Part shown: positions 51,985-61,560 of the stretch, one piece after another
Layout: every line of letters begins with the position of its first letter
How positions within the stretch are numbered: position 1 is the first letter of the stretch
DNA from: an uncultured Eubacteriales bacterium
GTDB taxonomy: Bacteria; Bacillota; Clostridia; Peptostreptococcales; Anaerovoracaceae
Assembly (NCBI GenBank): GCA_902786855.1
Contig: CADAEH010000002.1
Coordinates: 245,244-309,243 of the forward strand
Direction: 5' to 3'
Length of the DNA stretch: 64,000 nt
Position numbers and translations under genes: made by a program
The notes under the pieces: model-generated
Seen by the model: only the letters and a program-made list of their open reading frames with translations
Database searches by the model: none
What the model was told of the DNA's origin: nothing

Positions 51985-52956
51985 TCATTTCAACTCATTC
52001 ACGATTTTCTCATATAGAGGAAGCTGCACACCGTACTCATCGGCCAGTTTCACGACCATAAATATCAGACCTTCAATTTCGGACGATCTGCCTGCTGCTA
52101 TATCTCTCTGTAGTGATGTCGTCATAGTTGGTTCCAGTTTATCCAGTATGTTGAGATTGGTCTGAACAATGTCTTCTCCAAAATCTATCCCCATTGCTTC
52201 CGCAAGCAGCTGAACTTCATGTACAAGACCGGCAAAGCAGTCTCTTTCCTTTCCCGGCTTCTGCATCGCGCCGGTCATCGCACCATAATAAAGTCCGCAT
52301 GCTCCCTGTGGAGAAACATAAGAGAACTTGCGAAGAGCATCCCTCTCTATATTGTCAGATACTACGCAGTCAATACCTGCGAAAGTCAGGTCATCATGTA
52401 TCCTGGTAAACAATTCCATATACTGCTCTGTTTTGTCTGCGTCTTCCTTTCTCAATCCGAACACCACCCTGAGTATTTCACCCTTCATCAGTATGATTCC
52501 AGGCGACTTTATTTCAGATGCCACATATATGCATCCGTCAGTTACCATAATTCCAGGCAGCTGCTCCTGCATGCGTTTACCTGTACCGTACAGGTTGAGT
52601 ATCGGTATCACTACCGCACCACCTGAAGCTGCTTTATTAATGAATGGGATGACATCATCGACCGAATATCCCTTCACACAGACGAAAATAACATCCGGTA
52701 AAAGCTGCTGTTTTATCTTGTCGCCTTCACCCACTCCTTCTAAAAAACCGTCTTCTGTATAAGCCATAAAGTCTGAAACCGTGAATTCATCCTGTGGTCT
52801 AATCACATGAAGACCTTTTGTCCTCATGGCTTCAAGATGCTTGCCTCGGGCAATGAAAGTGACATCAAATCCGGCACGAGCAAGATAAGATCCGACGGCT
52901 CCTCCTGTACCGCCCGCGCCTATCACCATATATCTGATATGATCTTTTGTTTGCAT
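51985..52956 (-). CDS. Ketopantoate reductase family (PanE/ApbA)
   Basis: 323 aa. The NADP-binding VIGAGGTGGAVGSYLARAG motif near residue 10, then CVKGYSVDDVIPFI, and a C-terminal helical domain with KFSYVSPQGACGLYYGAMTG. It reduces 2-oxo acids such as ketopantoate; panB/panC are not adjacent, so the real substrate may differ. Confidence 0.9.
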   Translation of the reverse strand: MQTKDHIRYMVIGAGGTGGAVGSYLARAGFDVTFIARGKHLEAMRTKGLHVIRPQDEFTVSDFMAYTEDGFLEGVGEGDKIKQQLLPDVIFVCVKGYSVDDVIPFINKAASGGAVVIPILNLYGTGKRMQEQLPGIMVTDGCIYVASEIKSPGIILMKGEILRVVFGLRKEDADKTEQYMELFTRIHDDLTFAGIDCVVSDNIERDALRKFSYVSPQGACGLYYGAMTGAMQKPGKERDCFAGLVHEVQLLAEAMGIDFGEDIVQTNLNILDKLEPTMTTSLQRDIAAGRSSEIEGLIFMVVKLADEYGVQLPLYEKIVNELK

Positions 52957-53013
52957 CCTTTGTACCTGCTTCCAAGTTCGAATATCTTCTACAAATGTAT
53001 TTCCTTTAAATAA

Positions 53014-53709
53014 TCATAATATATTTTTTATTTCGGAAAGACTGCTTACTACATGATTCGCTTCGCAATCACTTCGTTCATATATCATATTTTTTTGATA
53101 CAGACATGTTTGCATTCCATAGTTGATCCCTCCTGAGATATCAGAAGAAATCGAATCTCCGATGATGATCACTTCTTCAGGTATTAACCCAGGAAACTCA
53201 GCCTCCCTCAATATCCTGAAACAATGGTCAAAAAATTGTCTGCTCGGCTTTTGTGCCCCAATTTGAGAAGAAATGAAGCAATAACTGAAATAGTCTCTCA
53301 TTTTCCCGACCCGAAGGCGGTTCATCTGCTGTTCATAGGGACCGTTACTCGCTGCACACAATGTATATTTACGACTCAGGTATTTTAATAAGTCCTCAGC
53401 TCCATCCTCGGGTACGGCACTATTAAAGAGTCTCTTCTGAAAATACTCTTCAAATATTATTCCATCAAAGTCTATTTCAAGCTCTTTGAAAATCAGATCC
53501 CACCGGCACTTTATCAGCTCTTCAAAGGTCAGTGTCCCCTGCTCAAGTTGTCTCCACAGAGAATTGTTGATCTTTTCAAAAACTGGAAACATGGCTTCTG
53601 TATACGGCTTTAATCCGTAGAATGAAAAGCCTTCTCTCATGGCTTCTCTCACATACCCCGTAAAGCTAAGCAGCGTATTATCGATATCGATCAAAACCAC
53701 TTTTATCAC
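53014..53709 (-). CDS. HAD hydrolase, YjjG-like nucleotidase
   Basis: 231 aa. Motif I VLIDIDNTLLSF (DxD), motif II AASNGP, Lys in GAQKPSRQFF, motif IV IIIGDSISSDISGG. The C1 cap is helical. YjjG-type enzymes dephosphorylate noncanonical pyrimidine nucleotides; the size and DxDxTLL start fit. Substrate not certain. Confidence 0.9.
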   Translation of the reverse strand: MIKVVLIDIDNTLLSFTGYVREAMREGFSFYGLKPYTEAMFPVFEKINNSLWRQLEQGTLTFEELIKCRWDLIFKELEIDFDGIIFEEYFQKRLFNSAVPEDGAEDLLKYLSRKYTLCAASNGPYEQQMNRLRVGKMRDYFSYCFISSQIGAQKPSRQFFDHCFRILREAEFPGLIPEEVIIIGDSISSDISGGINYGMQTCLYQKNMIYERSDCEANHVVSSLSEIKNIL

Positions 53710-53829
53710 GTTTCCTACCTTTTGCTAATTCAGAGTTCACCGATGTAAGAAAAATATCGTTAATTGAGTGTATCCAGTTGTCGCATCGAAATCTATACCA
53801 ATGATCTCTGCTTTGTCAGGCAATCTCTC

Positions 53830-54924
53830 CTAGTGATCGGATTTAAGACCTGCACCGCACATTGTGATCAGGCAGTCCGGTGTCTCTCCGTATTCTCTGC
53901 AGTAGTTAAGATAAGCTGCATAGTTTGCTGCAGTAGTATGCTCGCAGTAAACCCCTTTTTCTGCCAGAGCTGATCTGGCATCAAGGATCTCATCCTCTTT
54001 AGCATGGATGAACCTTACATCGTATTTGTAAACATACTCAAGGATCTCTTCTGATCTCATAGGCTTGCCTATTGCAATCCCTTCGGCTATAGTCGGTGTA
54101 ACTTCCATTTCGACATATCTGTCCAGACCCTGTTCTGCCGCTCTGAGAAGCGGATCACAGGTCTCTGTCTGGAGTGCAATGATCTGCGGTACATGATCTA
54201 TCACACCGGATTCCGTAAACTCATCAAGCGCATGCATGACTCCGAGGAAAAGTGTTCCGTTACCCACAGGTATGACTATGTTCTCCGGGAGTCTTCCAAG
54301 CTGCTCATACACTTCATACAAATACGTTTTAGTGCCTTCATAAAAGAATGGGTTATATACATGATTTGCATAGAATATACCTTCATTCTCCACTTTGCTG
54401 CGGCAGACATCTGCACAGTGATCACGGCTTCCCGGTACAACAGTACACTCCGCGCCATGTGCTCTGATCATGTTGATCTTCTTAGGGCTGGTCCCCTCAG
54501 GCACAAAGATCTCACATTTGATTCCTGCCTTGGCGCCATATGCTGCAACAGAGTTACCTGCGTTGCCGCTGCTGTCCTGCACCACGCTTTCAACTCCAAT
54601 TGCCTTGCAATGTGACATTAGAACGGCTGCGCCTCTGTCCTTAAATGAGAGTGTAGGCATAAAGTAGTCCATTTTCAGCATGACATTCTCATCAAATCTG
54701 ACTATCGGTGTCATTCCCTCACCAAGAGTAATATCTTTCCAGGACTCGTCTTCAAGAGCCATGAATTTTCTGTATCTGAACATGCTCCATTCGTTCCTGT
54801 CAACTTCGTTCAGATCAAATTTCGGCGGTTTAAAGTCGAGCTTCCACAGGCCGCCGCATTCACATTTTGCCTTTCTTGTCGTTACTGATTCGTGCTTTCC
54901 GCATTTGCCGCATATATACTTCAT
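53830..54924 (-). CDS. thrC: Threonine synthase
   Basis: 364 aa, pyridoxal-phosphate enzyme converting O-phosphohomoserine to threonine. It starts with a Cys4 zinc ribbon (YICGKCGKHESVTTRKAKCECG). The Schiff-base Lys is in TLSFKDRGAA; SSGNAGNSVAAYGA and IVIPVGNGTLFLG bind the phosphate. A remnant copy lies at 44722-44840. It is single and its promoter region contains another gene remnant. Confidence 0.9.
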   Translation of the reverse strand: MKYICGKCGKHESVTTRKAKCECGGLWKLDFKPPKFDLNEVDRNEWSMFRYRKFMALEDESWKDITLGEGMTPIVRFDENVMLKMDYFMPTLSFKDRGAAVLMSHCKAIGVESVVQDSSGNAGNSVAAYGAKAGIKCEIFVPEGTSPKKINMIRAHGAECTVVPGSRDHCADVCRSKVENEGIFYANHVYNPFFYEGTKTYLYEVYEQLGRLPENIVIPVGNGTLFLGVMHALDEFTESGVIDHVPQIIALQTETCDPLLRAAEQGLDRYVEMEVTPTIAEGIAIGKPMRSEEILEYVYKYDVRFIHAKEDEILDARSALAEKGVYCEHTTAANYAAYLNYCREYGETPDCLITMCGAGLKSDH

Positions 54925-55337
54925 CTTTCACGACCTACCCTTTCCCTCTGATCTCATCCAGATAGCTGTATATTGTCACCTTGTTGTTAGCTACAAATTT
55001 TACTGTATCAATAATTGCTTGTGATCGTCCGAATGATCAGGTCTGTCCAATGATTGGAATAATTTAATCATAGCTCAATTTTGATAGTTTGCAGTTTTTT
55101 TGTTGGTGTTTTTTATTATACTATATATATCGCACTTAACCCGTGACTGGGTCCGGCCGGAAAAGACCTAACCTATTAACATGTGAATACATGCTATCAA
55201 ATCCAAGATTGAATGGAATGAAGAAAATGTGAATGTTTCTGAGAGCAAGGAAGAAACACGCCGTCCGCGTTTGTATCCAGTATTGTACCCAAAACTTATC
55301 TTTCGAATTCAGGTCTCCATGCAGCAAACTGTATAAG
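54925..55337. other. 413-bp region with a gene remnant and short repeat
   Basis: At 54935-55036 (minus) an open stretch reads SQAIIDTVKFVANNKVTIY and YLDEIRGKG before a TAG, like the tail of a lost gene that I cannot name. At 55270-55291 is one copy of a 22-bp imperfect repeat shared with 61534-61555. No intact gene is visible; a minus frame at 55136-55345 is not convincing. Confidence 0.45.
55270..55291 (+). repeat. 22-bp imperfect repeat, copy 1
   Basis: It starts TTTGTATCC and ends TATTGTACCCA; it matches 61534-61555 at 19 of 22 positions. Function unknown. Confidence 0.4.
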
Positions 55338-56135
55338 CTACTCATCGGTGCGGTGATAATACCTCTGATCTTTATCCAGCTTCGCTATCTCTTTCATTTC
55401 TTCATCCGTAAGTTCAAAGTCGAGGATGTTTAGATTATCCCTGATGTGATCCACATTTCTGCTTCCAGGTATAACCGCAAAACCCATCTGTGTATGCCAG
55501 CGGAGTATCACTTGTGCTGATGTCTTTCCATACTTTTCGCCGAGCTCAGCGAAAACAGTCTCGTTGATCAGAGATTTATCGCCATGACCAAGCGGATACC
55601 AGGACATCAGCCTTATATCATACTTATCCAGAGTTTTGCGCAGCTCTTTCTGTGTAAAATACGGATGTGCCTCCACCTGAATGAATTGAGGGATCACTTC
55701 CCATTTTGTCTCGAGCTCTTCAAGATATTTGCCCTCAAAGTTTGAGATACCGATCGACCTCGCTTTGCCTTCTTTATAAGCCTTCTCCAGCTGCCTGTAA
55801 CCGGCAAGCCAATTGCCTGCAGGCTGATGTATATACAGAAGGTCTACATAGTCCACGCCGAGTCTCTCAAGAGTTTCATCTACAGCATTATTATTTTCAT
55901 ATTCACTTGGCCAGAGCTTTGTTGACAGGAATACATCTTCACGCGCAGCTCCGCTTTCCCTGATGCCGCGCCCAACTGCTCTTTCGTTGACATAAGCGTT
56001 CGCAGTATCGACAAGTGAATAGCCCATCTTAAGTGCTTCTCTCACGCTGTTTTCCGCGTCTGCAGGCGAAAGCATAAAGGTTCCGATACCTACTACCGGG
56101 CATTCTGTTCCGTTGTTCAGTTTCATCTTTTCCAT
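55338..56135 (-). CDS. Aldo/keto reductase
   Basis: 265 aa from the ATG at 56135 with GGAGG upstream; an extension to 56186 overlaps the previous gene. MKLNNGTECPVVGIGTFML, DTANAYVNERAVGRG with catalytic Asp and Tyr, and IGISNFEGKYLEEL are AKR motifs; the triad Lys is in LSTKLWPSEY. It is an NADPH-dependent carbonyl reductase of the 2,5-diketogluconate reductase branch. Last gene of a four-gene run with flavodoxin and two transfer genes. Confidence 0.92.
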   Translation of the reverse strand: MEKMKLNNGTECPVVGIGTFMLSPADAENSVREALKMGYSLVDTANAYVNERAVGRGIRESGAAREDVFLSTKLWPSEYENNNAVDETLERLGVDYVDLLYIHQPAGNWLAGYRQLEKAYKEGKARSIGISNFEGKYLEELETKWEVIPQFIQVEAHPYFTQKELRKTLDKYDIRLMSWYPLGHGDKSLINETVFAELGEKYGKTSAQVILRWHTQMGFAVIPGSRNVDHIRDNLNILDFELTDEEMKEIAKLDKDQRYYHRTDE

Positions 56136-56149
56136 TATAGTATTCCTCC

Positions 56150-56518
56150 TCAATATGTTGATGCTTTGGAGCTTGTCAGTTTCCACTCTCCGTTTTCTTT
56201 TCTAAGAGTAAAGTCTCCGCGAAAGCGCCATTTGTGCCGGCCTCCCCCGTACACTGCGGCAAGCACTTTGCTTTTTCCGATCATCGTTGCCGTATCGCCG
56301 TCTATACTTACTTGAATGTCATCATGATCCGCAGAGTAATAATTGAATGTACCTCCCATGAGACCTGATATAAATTCATCTGCTGACTGCCTGGCTCCTG
56401 TCATATGCATCAGATAATAATCAGCAGACATCATTCCTCTCAAACCAGTCTCATTCTTAGCTATCATGTATTTCCAGTACTGTCTGTACATTTCTTTGAT
56501 TTTCTCTGTATCGTTCAT
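56150..56518 (-). CDS. NTF2/SnoaL-like protein
   Basis: 122 aa, one cone-shaped NTF2-like domain (MYRQYWKYMIAKNETGLRGM, then WRFRGDFTLRKENGEWKLTS). Such proteins are small enzymes or binding proteins. It lies 3 bp from the acetyltransferase upstream and 15 bp before the aldo/keto reductase start. Confidence 0.85.
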   Translation of the reverse strand: MNDTEKIKEMYRQYWKYMIAKNETGLRGMMSADYYLMHMTGARQSADEFISGLMGGTFNYYSADHDDIQVSIDGDTATMIGKSKVLAAVYGGGRHKWRFRGDFTLRKENGEWKLTSSKASTY

Positions 56519-56520
56519 TT

Positions 56521-57108
56521 CTATTCCTTTTGTTCGGACGGATCCAGATACTTGATCACTTTTGCAGGCACACCGCCTACAACTGCATAATCTGGTACAT
56601 CCCTGGTTACAACAGCACCTGCTGCCACAACGGCATACTTACCGACTGTAACGCCCGGGCATATCGTTGCGTTCATTCCGATCCAGGCGTTTTTCTTTAT
56701 CAGTACTTTACCGTAGGTATATTTTGTGTGACGCTCATTCATGTCATGGTTGATGCTGGCAATTCTAAGTCCCGGTGCAGACATGACACCATCTTCAAAT
56801 TCAATTCCGCCCGAGGCAGAAAGGATCGCCGAATGATTCAGAAAGACACCTTTTCCGAACTTGACCCTGTTGCCGAAGTCACATATGAAAGGCGTAAGGA
56901 TGCGGACGTCGTCAAGCTTTCTTCCGAAAAGCTCCTCGAGATCATTCACATATGTAGGGTCATCTGGCATTTTCGCATTTGCCCTCGCGCAAAGCACTCT
57001 GGCACGCATCATCTCTTCCACTGCTTCTCTGAAGTATGGCTCCCTGTTATCTGTTGGGCCGCCTTCGTCCATTAATTCATAAACATAACCCTTTTCGTAT
57101 TCCATCAC
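56521..57108 (-). CDS. Sugar O-acetyltransferase (hexapeptide repeat)
   Basis: 195 aa. An N-terminal Mac domain ([20 protein letters not shown]) precedes a left-handed beta-helix ([14 protein letters not shown], then [20 protein letters not shown]) and the ending [19 protein letters not shown]. Similar to maltose/galactoside acetyltransferases. Catalytic His in [10 protein letters not shown]. Second gene of the flavodoxin operon. Confidence 0.9.
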   Translation of the reverse strand: MMEYEKGYVYELMDEGGPTDNREPYFREAVEEMMRARVLCARANAKMPDDPTYVNDLEELFGRKLDDVRILTPFICDFGNRVKFGKGVFLNHSAILSASGGIEFEDGVMSAPGLRIASINHDMNERHTKYTYGKVLIKKNAWIGMNATICPGVTVGKYAVVAAGAVVTRDVPDYAVVGGVPAKVIKYLDPSEQKE

Positions 57109-57126
57109 ATATCCTCCTGTGCCGTT

Positions 57127-57648
57127 CTAAAGAACTCCATTGGCTGAGAGCCATTTTTTTACAGAGTCTGAAGCATTTGCAGCTCTGCTGCCTGTGATGG
57201 AAAGACCTTTTTTGATATCAGCACCCGGCATCATTCTGCGAAGGTCTGACTCACTGTGTCCCATTCCACTGCCCTCATTTGTACAGAGCGGAAGTATAGT
57301 CTTTCCCGCAAAGTCATAATTATCAATGAATGTGGCAACTGCCATCGGGAATGTTCCCCAATAGTTAGGATATGCGAGGATGACAGTGTCATACGCATCA
57401 ATGCTGTCAGGCATGCTTACCAGTTCAGGACGGGCATTAGCTCTGAGGTCTTTCTTTGCTTCTTCTATGCATGTCATGTATACCGGTGAATACGGATCTT
57501 TCATCTCGATCTTAAACATATCCGCATCTATAATATCCTTCATGTGATTGCATACTATCTCTGTATTTCCGACCTTGACGTATCTCATAGCTCCGCCAAA
57601 ATAGTTTTCATCTGCTCTTGAAAAATAAGCGATCAGTGTCTTAGCCAT
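57127..57648 (-). CDS. Flavodoxin
   Basis: 173 aa. The FMN phosphate loop region is LIAYFSRADENYFGG, a longer variant than the classical T/SxTGxT loop; ILAYPNYWGTFPMAVATFI and LPLCTNEGSGMGHSE are typical of flavodoxin_4 proteins of anaerobes. First gene of an operon divergent from LysR, which probably regulates it. It would supply electrons to a reductase. Confidence 0.9.
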   Translation of the reverse strand: MAKTLIAYFSRADENYFGGAMRYVKVGNTEIVCNHMKDIIDADMFKIEMKDPYSPVYMTCIEEAKKDLRANARPELVSMPDSIDAYDTVILAYPNYWGTFPMAVATFIDNYDFAGKTILPLCTNEGSGMGHSESDLRRMMPGADIKKGLSITGSRAANASDSVKKWLSANGVL

Positions 57649-57759
57649 TGTGTGCCTCCTGTTTTATCTGTACCTACTTCTTTTTGCTTGCTTGATTTCT
57701 TTTGATGGTTAAAGTGTCGCATAACTTAATTGAATTATCCAATCTAAACAGTATATAAT

Positions 57760-57778
57760 TGATTTAATAATTAAATCA
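57760..57778. promoter_or_regulatory. Palindrome between flavodoxin operon and lysR
   Basis: TGATTTAATAATTAAATCA is a perfect 9-1-9 palindrome, 44 bp before the lysR start. Position and A/T symmetry suit a LysR-type operator. Confidence 0.55.
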
Positions 57779-57821
57779 TTAATGCGCTTTCCGTTTCGCT
57801 CATTTATTCAAAGGACAGACC

Positions 57822-58709
57822 ATGAACTCCAAACAAATCGATTATTGCATAGAACTTGCTCATACCCTGAACTTTACAAGAGCTGCTGAAAACCAGTTTG
57901 CCAGTCAGCCGACATTCTCGTACCAGATAAAGCTTCTTGAGGAAGAAATCGGTTTTACTATCTTTGAAAGGAGCGGTAAGGGAGCGGCTCTGACACCTGC
58001 AGGAGAGCAGTTCGTTCTTACGATCACTTCACTTCGCGATCAGATGAAACGCGCTATAGAACAGGGACAAAACTTCAGTGCAAAATATAGGGACAGCATA
58101 TCCATCAACATGATGACAAGGTGTTCCTTATACTTCCTGCCCGAGGCAATGCGCCTGATGACAGATACTCATCCGGAGGTACAGATCGAGCCTCAGTTCC
58201 TGTATAACGGTGGGCTTGAGGCTTTTCTGAAGAATGAATCAGATATACATTTCACACTTGAGGAGCTGACACGCCAGATCCCGTCCATAAAAGTGCACAA
58301 GCTTTTCACAAGCCGCATTTATTTGATAGCCTGCAGAGACGATCCTCTTGCGGATAAGGACCTGATTACTGAAGAAGACCTGTACGGCCGAACCCTCATG
58401 GTTGGAGGCGGTTCTCCCGCGGCACTCAGGGCTGTCCAGCAGCGTCTCATTTCTTCAGGACGTATAGCCTATTTCAACAGTCACGATCACGATACAACTC
58501 TTACCAACATCGCGGCAGACAGAGGAGTTTGCCTTGCTCCGGGTTTTCTCAACGATCACAGCGGGCAGTTTGCCTGGATCCCTTTTGACTGCCACGAGTC
58601 ATTCTCGTGTGTACTTTGCACACATAAAAACGATGCTCGTGAGAGCATCGCTGATTTTGTTAAAATACTGCAGGGTCTATATAGAGAAGCTACTGCTTTT
58701 CCACTGTAG
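57822..58709 (+). CDS. LysR-family regulator
   Basis: 295 aa. N-terminal helix-turn-helix (CIELAHTLNFTRAAENQFAS, QPTFSYQIKLLEEEIGFTIF) and a substrate-binding domain (PHPEV-like DTHPEVQIEPQFLYNGG). Divergent from the flavodoxin operon. Co-inducer unknown. A GATGCTC/GAGCATC hairpin lies inside the last 80 nt of the gene and is probably coincidental. Confidence 0.92.
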   Translation: MNSKQIDYCIELAHTLNFTRAAENQFASQPTFSYQIKLLEEEIGFTIFERSGKGAALTPAGEQFVLTITSLRDQMKRAIEQGQNFSAKYRDSISINMMTRCSLYFLPEAMRLMTDTHPEVQIEPQFLYNGGLEAFLKNESDIHFTLEELTRQIPSIKVHKLFTSRIYLIACRDDPLADKDLITEEDLYGRTLMVGGGSPAALRAVQQRLISSGRIAYFNSHDHDTTLTNIAADRGVCLAPGFLNDHSGQFAWIPFDCHESFSCVLCTHKNDARESIADFVKILQGLYREATAFPL

Positions 58710-58751
58710 TTTATTACTTTAAAGTTCTGTTATTACTGTTATATCGTATAA

Positions 58752-59072
58752 TTATTTCTTCTCTATGATCTTGACTGCTGTTCCGTATGCAAGCACCTCG
58801 GCAGCTCCATCCATGACCTGTGATGAACCGTATCTGAGACCAATTACAGCATCCGCACCGAGTTCCTCTGCCTCATCTACCATTCTTTTGGTCGCAAGCT
58901 GGCGCGCTTCAACAAGCATTTCTGTATATCCTTTGATTTCCCCGCCTACCAACGTCTTCATGCCTGCCATGAAATCTCTTCCTATGTTTTTACTCTGGAC
59001 TATCGTCCCTTTTACAAGTCCAAGCACCTCTACATCTGCACCCGGAATATAATCAATACTTAGCAGCTTCAT
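58752..59072 (-). CDS. YbjQ/UPF0145 family protein
   Basis: 106 aa, DUF74. IVQSKNIGRDFMAGMKTLVG, GEIKGYTEMLVEARQLA, and GADAVIGLRYGSSQVMDGAA are typical. It forms pentamers; function unknown. Confidence 0.92.
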   Translation of the reverse strand: MKLLSIDYIPGADVEVLGLVKGTIVQSKNIGRDFMAGMKTLVGGEIKGYTEMLVEARQLATKRMVDEAEELGADAVIGLRYGSSQVMDGAAEVLAYGTAVKIIEKK

Positions 59073-59147
59073 CGATTTCTCCTTCCTTTAATTCTTCAAA
59101 CCTCTGCTTTAAAGCTATTACTACTCCAATTATGATCGCTCCTTTGT

Positions 59148-59684
59148 TCATTCCTGAAAACCGGAGTCCTTTTCTCCCATCTCTTTCCATCCAAAACGTA
59201 TGACTGAGACAATGATGGACATAAGCGTTATTGATTCAGTTAACACCCCGCCCCATGATCTGATCAGAATATCATATACAAGCGTACATGGTGCACCGAT
59301 GAACTGAGACAATCTGATCTTCTGTGCATTGTTCGTCCAGTAACCAATGCTGGTCACTGTGACTGATACGAACGGCAGCAAGCTGAACCATCCTACCCAG
59401 GTATATATCGTAACAGTTGCAAGCAGTATGATGATTACTGACAGTGTGACCTTACTCTTCACCCACTTCCAGTCATTTACCTTGAAAAGGAGCAGGTTTC
59501 TTAAGATATTGATCATCAGACTCAAGGCTCCGGTGTAAGCACCCAATATAAAGAACTGGATGCAGAATATGACGCAGCCTGTCAGCTGGCACGCAAACAG
59601 TGCCCTATTCGATTTGATCTGATACGAAGCTATAAAGAACGCTACGCCCACAAATCCTATAGTCTGTATTGCAAGTTCACTCAT
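59148..59684 (-). CDS. YgjV-family membrane protein
   Basis: 178 aa, about five to six helices (IQTIGFVGVAFFIASYQIKS, then CQLTGCVIFCIQFFILGAYT, ending in WGGVLTESITLMSIIVSVIR). YgjV/inner membrane family, function unknown. It lies upstream of ybjQ with a 75-bp gap. Confidence 0.88.
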   Translation of the reverse strand: MSELAIQTIGFVGVAFFIASYQIKSNRALFACQLTGCVIFCIQFFILGAYTGALSLMINILRNLLLFKVNDWKWVKSKVTLSVIIILLATVTIYTWVGWFSLLPFVSVTVTSIGYWTNNAQKIRLSQFIGAPCTLVYDILIRSWGGVLTESITLMSIIVSVIRFGWKEMGEKDSGFQE

Positions 59685-59901
59685 ATCTCTGTCGCGGCTC
59701 TTTATCCTGAGTATCGCGCCCCAATAATTTTATATTTATCGCATGCAGACACCATGAATACATGTTCAAGAAGAGGAACCAGCTCCTGTGCTTCTTACCT
59801 CTGTCCGAATCATCCCAAATGACAAATCAGTGTTTTCTTTTAGAGAATCATTGCTGATTGGTCTGGAAAAACCGGTCAGTGACATTCCGATAAATGAGAA
59901 T

Positions 59902-60405
59902 TTATCTGTCCCATTCGTATGCCAGCTTTGGGCCTCCGTCAAATTGAATCAAACCGCAATATGCAAAGCCTTCCCTGCTGAGTATGTGCTGCATCACTTT
60001 GTTTTCTTCCTGTGTATCTACACGGATTGCGTCAATCTTGTTCGACAGGCAAAAATCTTTGATGAGTTGAAAAGCTTCATGCGACAGGCCACCGCCCCTG
60101 GCTTTGCTGCTGAAAGCCATTCGATGTACCACTGCATAAGGCTTTTCTGTTTTCCATGCGCCATCAATTCTTTTATATGCGGGTTCATCGCCGAAGATCA
60201 TGCAGCAATAGCCAATAACTTCATTGTCCTTTACAAACGCATACCCGATGTTCTGAGCAATATCGTCGAGGATCGTCTGCTGAGTGGGATAATCAGGATG
60301 CCATTGTTCAAAGTTCAAAGACTTGTGATATGCTCTTGCATCCTCAATACATTGGTAACAGACTTTAGCTTCATTCTGATTTGCCAATCGCATTTCCATC
60401 CTCAT
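59902..60405 (-). CDS. GNAT acetyltransferase
   Basis: 167 aa. EMRLANQNEAKVCYQCIEDA, VIGYCCMIFGDEPAYKRID, and the acetyl-CoA loop area VHRMAFSSKARGGGLS are GNAT features, as is IRVDTQEENKVMQHILSREG. It is the last of three closely spaced genes (HD, P-loop, GNAT). Confidence 0.87.
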   Translation of the reverse strand: MRMEMRLANQNEAKVCYQCIEDARAYHKSLNFEQWHPDYPTQQTILDDIAQNIGYAFVKDNEVIGYCCMIFGDEPAYKRIDGAWKTEKPYAVVHRMAFSSKARGGGLSHEAFQLIKDFCLSNKIDAIRVDTQEENKVMQHILSREGFAYCGLIQFDGGPKLAYEWDR

Positions 60406-60426
60406 ACTCTCCCAAATCCGGATTTG

Positions 60427-60948
60427 TCAGTCTAAAAGCCTCGCCAACGTTTTGTCGAAATCATCTTCTATAATCATAACTTTTTCGCCGACGCTGCTAA
60501 AGGAATCAATAAACCATCTATTACATTGCTTGAGATCATCAGCGGTACAGTCTGCCTTGATCAATCTGTTTTCCACCTCGGATTCATGTTCGATGATTGC
60601 ATCAAAGTGATCTTCTATGTATTTCTCGGACATCGCAAGGCAGATGAATTTGATGTGCTCCAGATATCTCTGATCAATATCCCGTCGCCATTCAGCAGGG
60701 ATATAGCAGCCTTCCACAATCAGATTCTGGTCATTCTCTATGGCCGTCTTAACGATTTCTCTGACTATCGGCCACAGATATTCCGTAAGCTCGTCATCGT
60801 CTTCAGGCGTGAGATCAGTATACCCGCAGCGAATAAGGCCCATCTTCAGATGGTCGATCGACAGAGACGGATATTTGTACTTCTCCAGCATCTTTTGTGC
60901 CAGAAGTGTTTTCCCAACATGGGATGCTCCCGTTATAAGTATTACCAT
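60427..60948 (-). CDS. P-loop kinase-like ATPase
   Basis: 173 aa from the ATG at 60948. Walker A ITGASHVGKTLLAQKM, then SIDHLKMGLIRCG and NLIVEGCYIPAEW. Similar to adenylate-kinase-like or 2-phosphoglycerate-kinase-like small ATPases; the Asp and Arg residues for phosphate transfer are present. Possible zeta-toxin relation is weak. It starts directly after the HD gene stop. Confidence 0.82.
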   Translation of the reverse strand: MVILITGASHVGKTLLAQKMLEKYKYPSLSIDHLKMGLIRCGYTDLTPEDDDELTEYLWPIVREIVKTAIENDQNLIVEGCYIPAEWRRDIDQRYLEHIKFICLAMSEKYIEDHFDAIIEHESEVENRLIKADCTADDLKQCNRWFIDSFSSVGEKVMIIEDDFDKTLARLLD

Positions 60949-60950
60949 TT

Positions 60951-61499
60951 TTACCTTTGGAACCGCAGACACGGATCATGAATATCTTCAACGATGTCAT
61001 CTTCTTCTGCGCAAATGCAGAATACAGATTGCAGTATTCTTTTACCGCTTTCTGTTTTCATAATTTTTTGTATGAAATTATTTATGCTTTGCTCGCTGCA
61101 GCCCTTCTCTGTTGCATTTGCAATATAATCAGCTTCAACAAGTATCTGCCAGTCAGCACTGTCGATCCCTGTAAATGTATGATGGTGCCCAACAAGAAAC
61201 GCTACTCTCTCGATCTGTGCTTCGGAAACCCCAGTGCCGGAAAGAAACTTCTTAACCAAAGGGATACCCTCTTCCTCCTGATACTTACCGTTTGTGTTTC
61301 CGTATTTTTCGCGGCATAAAGGGCAGGCTATATCATGAGTGATCGCTGCTATTTCAAGAATGAACAGGGTCTCATCATCGATATTCTCAAGTTCCCCAAT
61401 GATTCTGGCATATGTCCAGACTCGAATAAAGTGGTCGATATCATGAATATTTCCCTCAGAAAAGGCTATCATCTTTTCCATGATACGGGATATTGTCAT
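60951..61499 (-). CDS. HD-domain phosphohydrolase
   Basis: 182 aa. DIDHFIRVWTYARIIGE, ITHDIACPLC with the HD pair, and VGHHHTFTG, ILVEADYIAN complete the metal site. Nucleotide phosphohydrolase of unknown substrate. It starts the three-gene unit. Confidence 0.9.
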   Translation of the reverse strand: MTISRIMEKMIAFSEGNIHDIDHFIRVWTYARIIGELENIDDETLFILEIAAITHDIACPLCREKYGNTNGKYQEEEGIPLVKKFLSGTGVSEAQIERVAFLVGHHHTFTGIDSADWQILVEADYIANATEKGCSEQSINNFIQKIMKTESGKRILQSVFCICAEEDDIVEDIHDPCLRFQR

Positions 61500-61533
61500 A
61501 CTGATAACTCCTTTAGCTCAGTTTTCTTCTAAA

Positions 61534-61555
61534 TTTGTACCCGATATTGTACCCA
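61534..61555 (+). repeat. 22-bp imperfect repeat, copy 2
   Basis: TTTGTACCC then TATTGTACCCA, partner of 55270-55291. Located just beyond the Fic stop. Confidence 0.4.
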
Positions 61556-61560
61556 GTCAA

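Noticed and set aside
58628-58660. GATGCTC/GAGCATC hairpin near the lysR end
   Set aside because: It lies inside the coding sequence without a U-run, so it is not called as a terminator.
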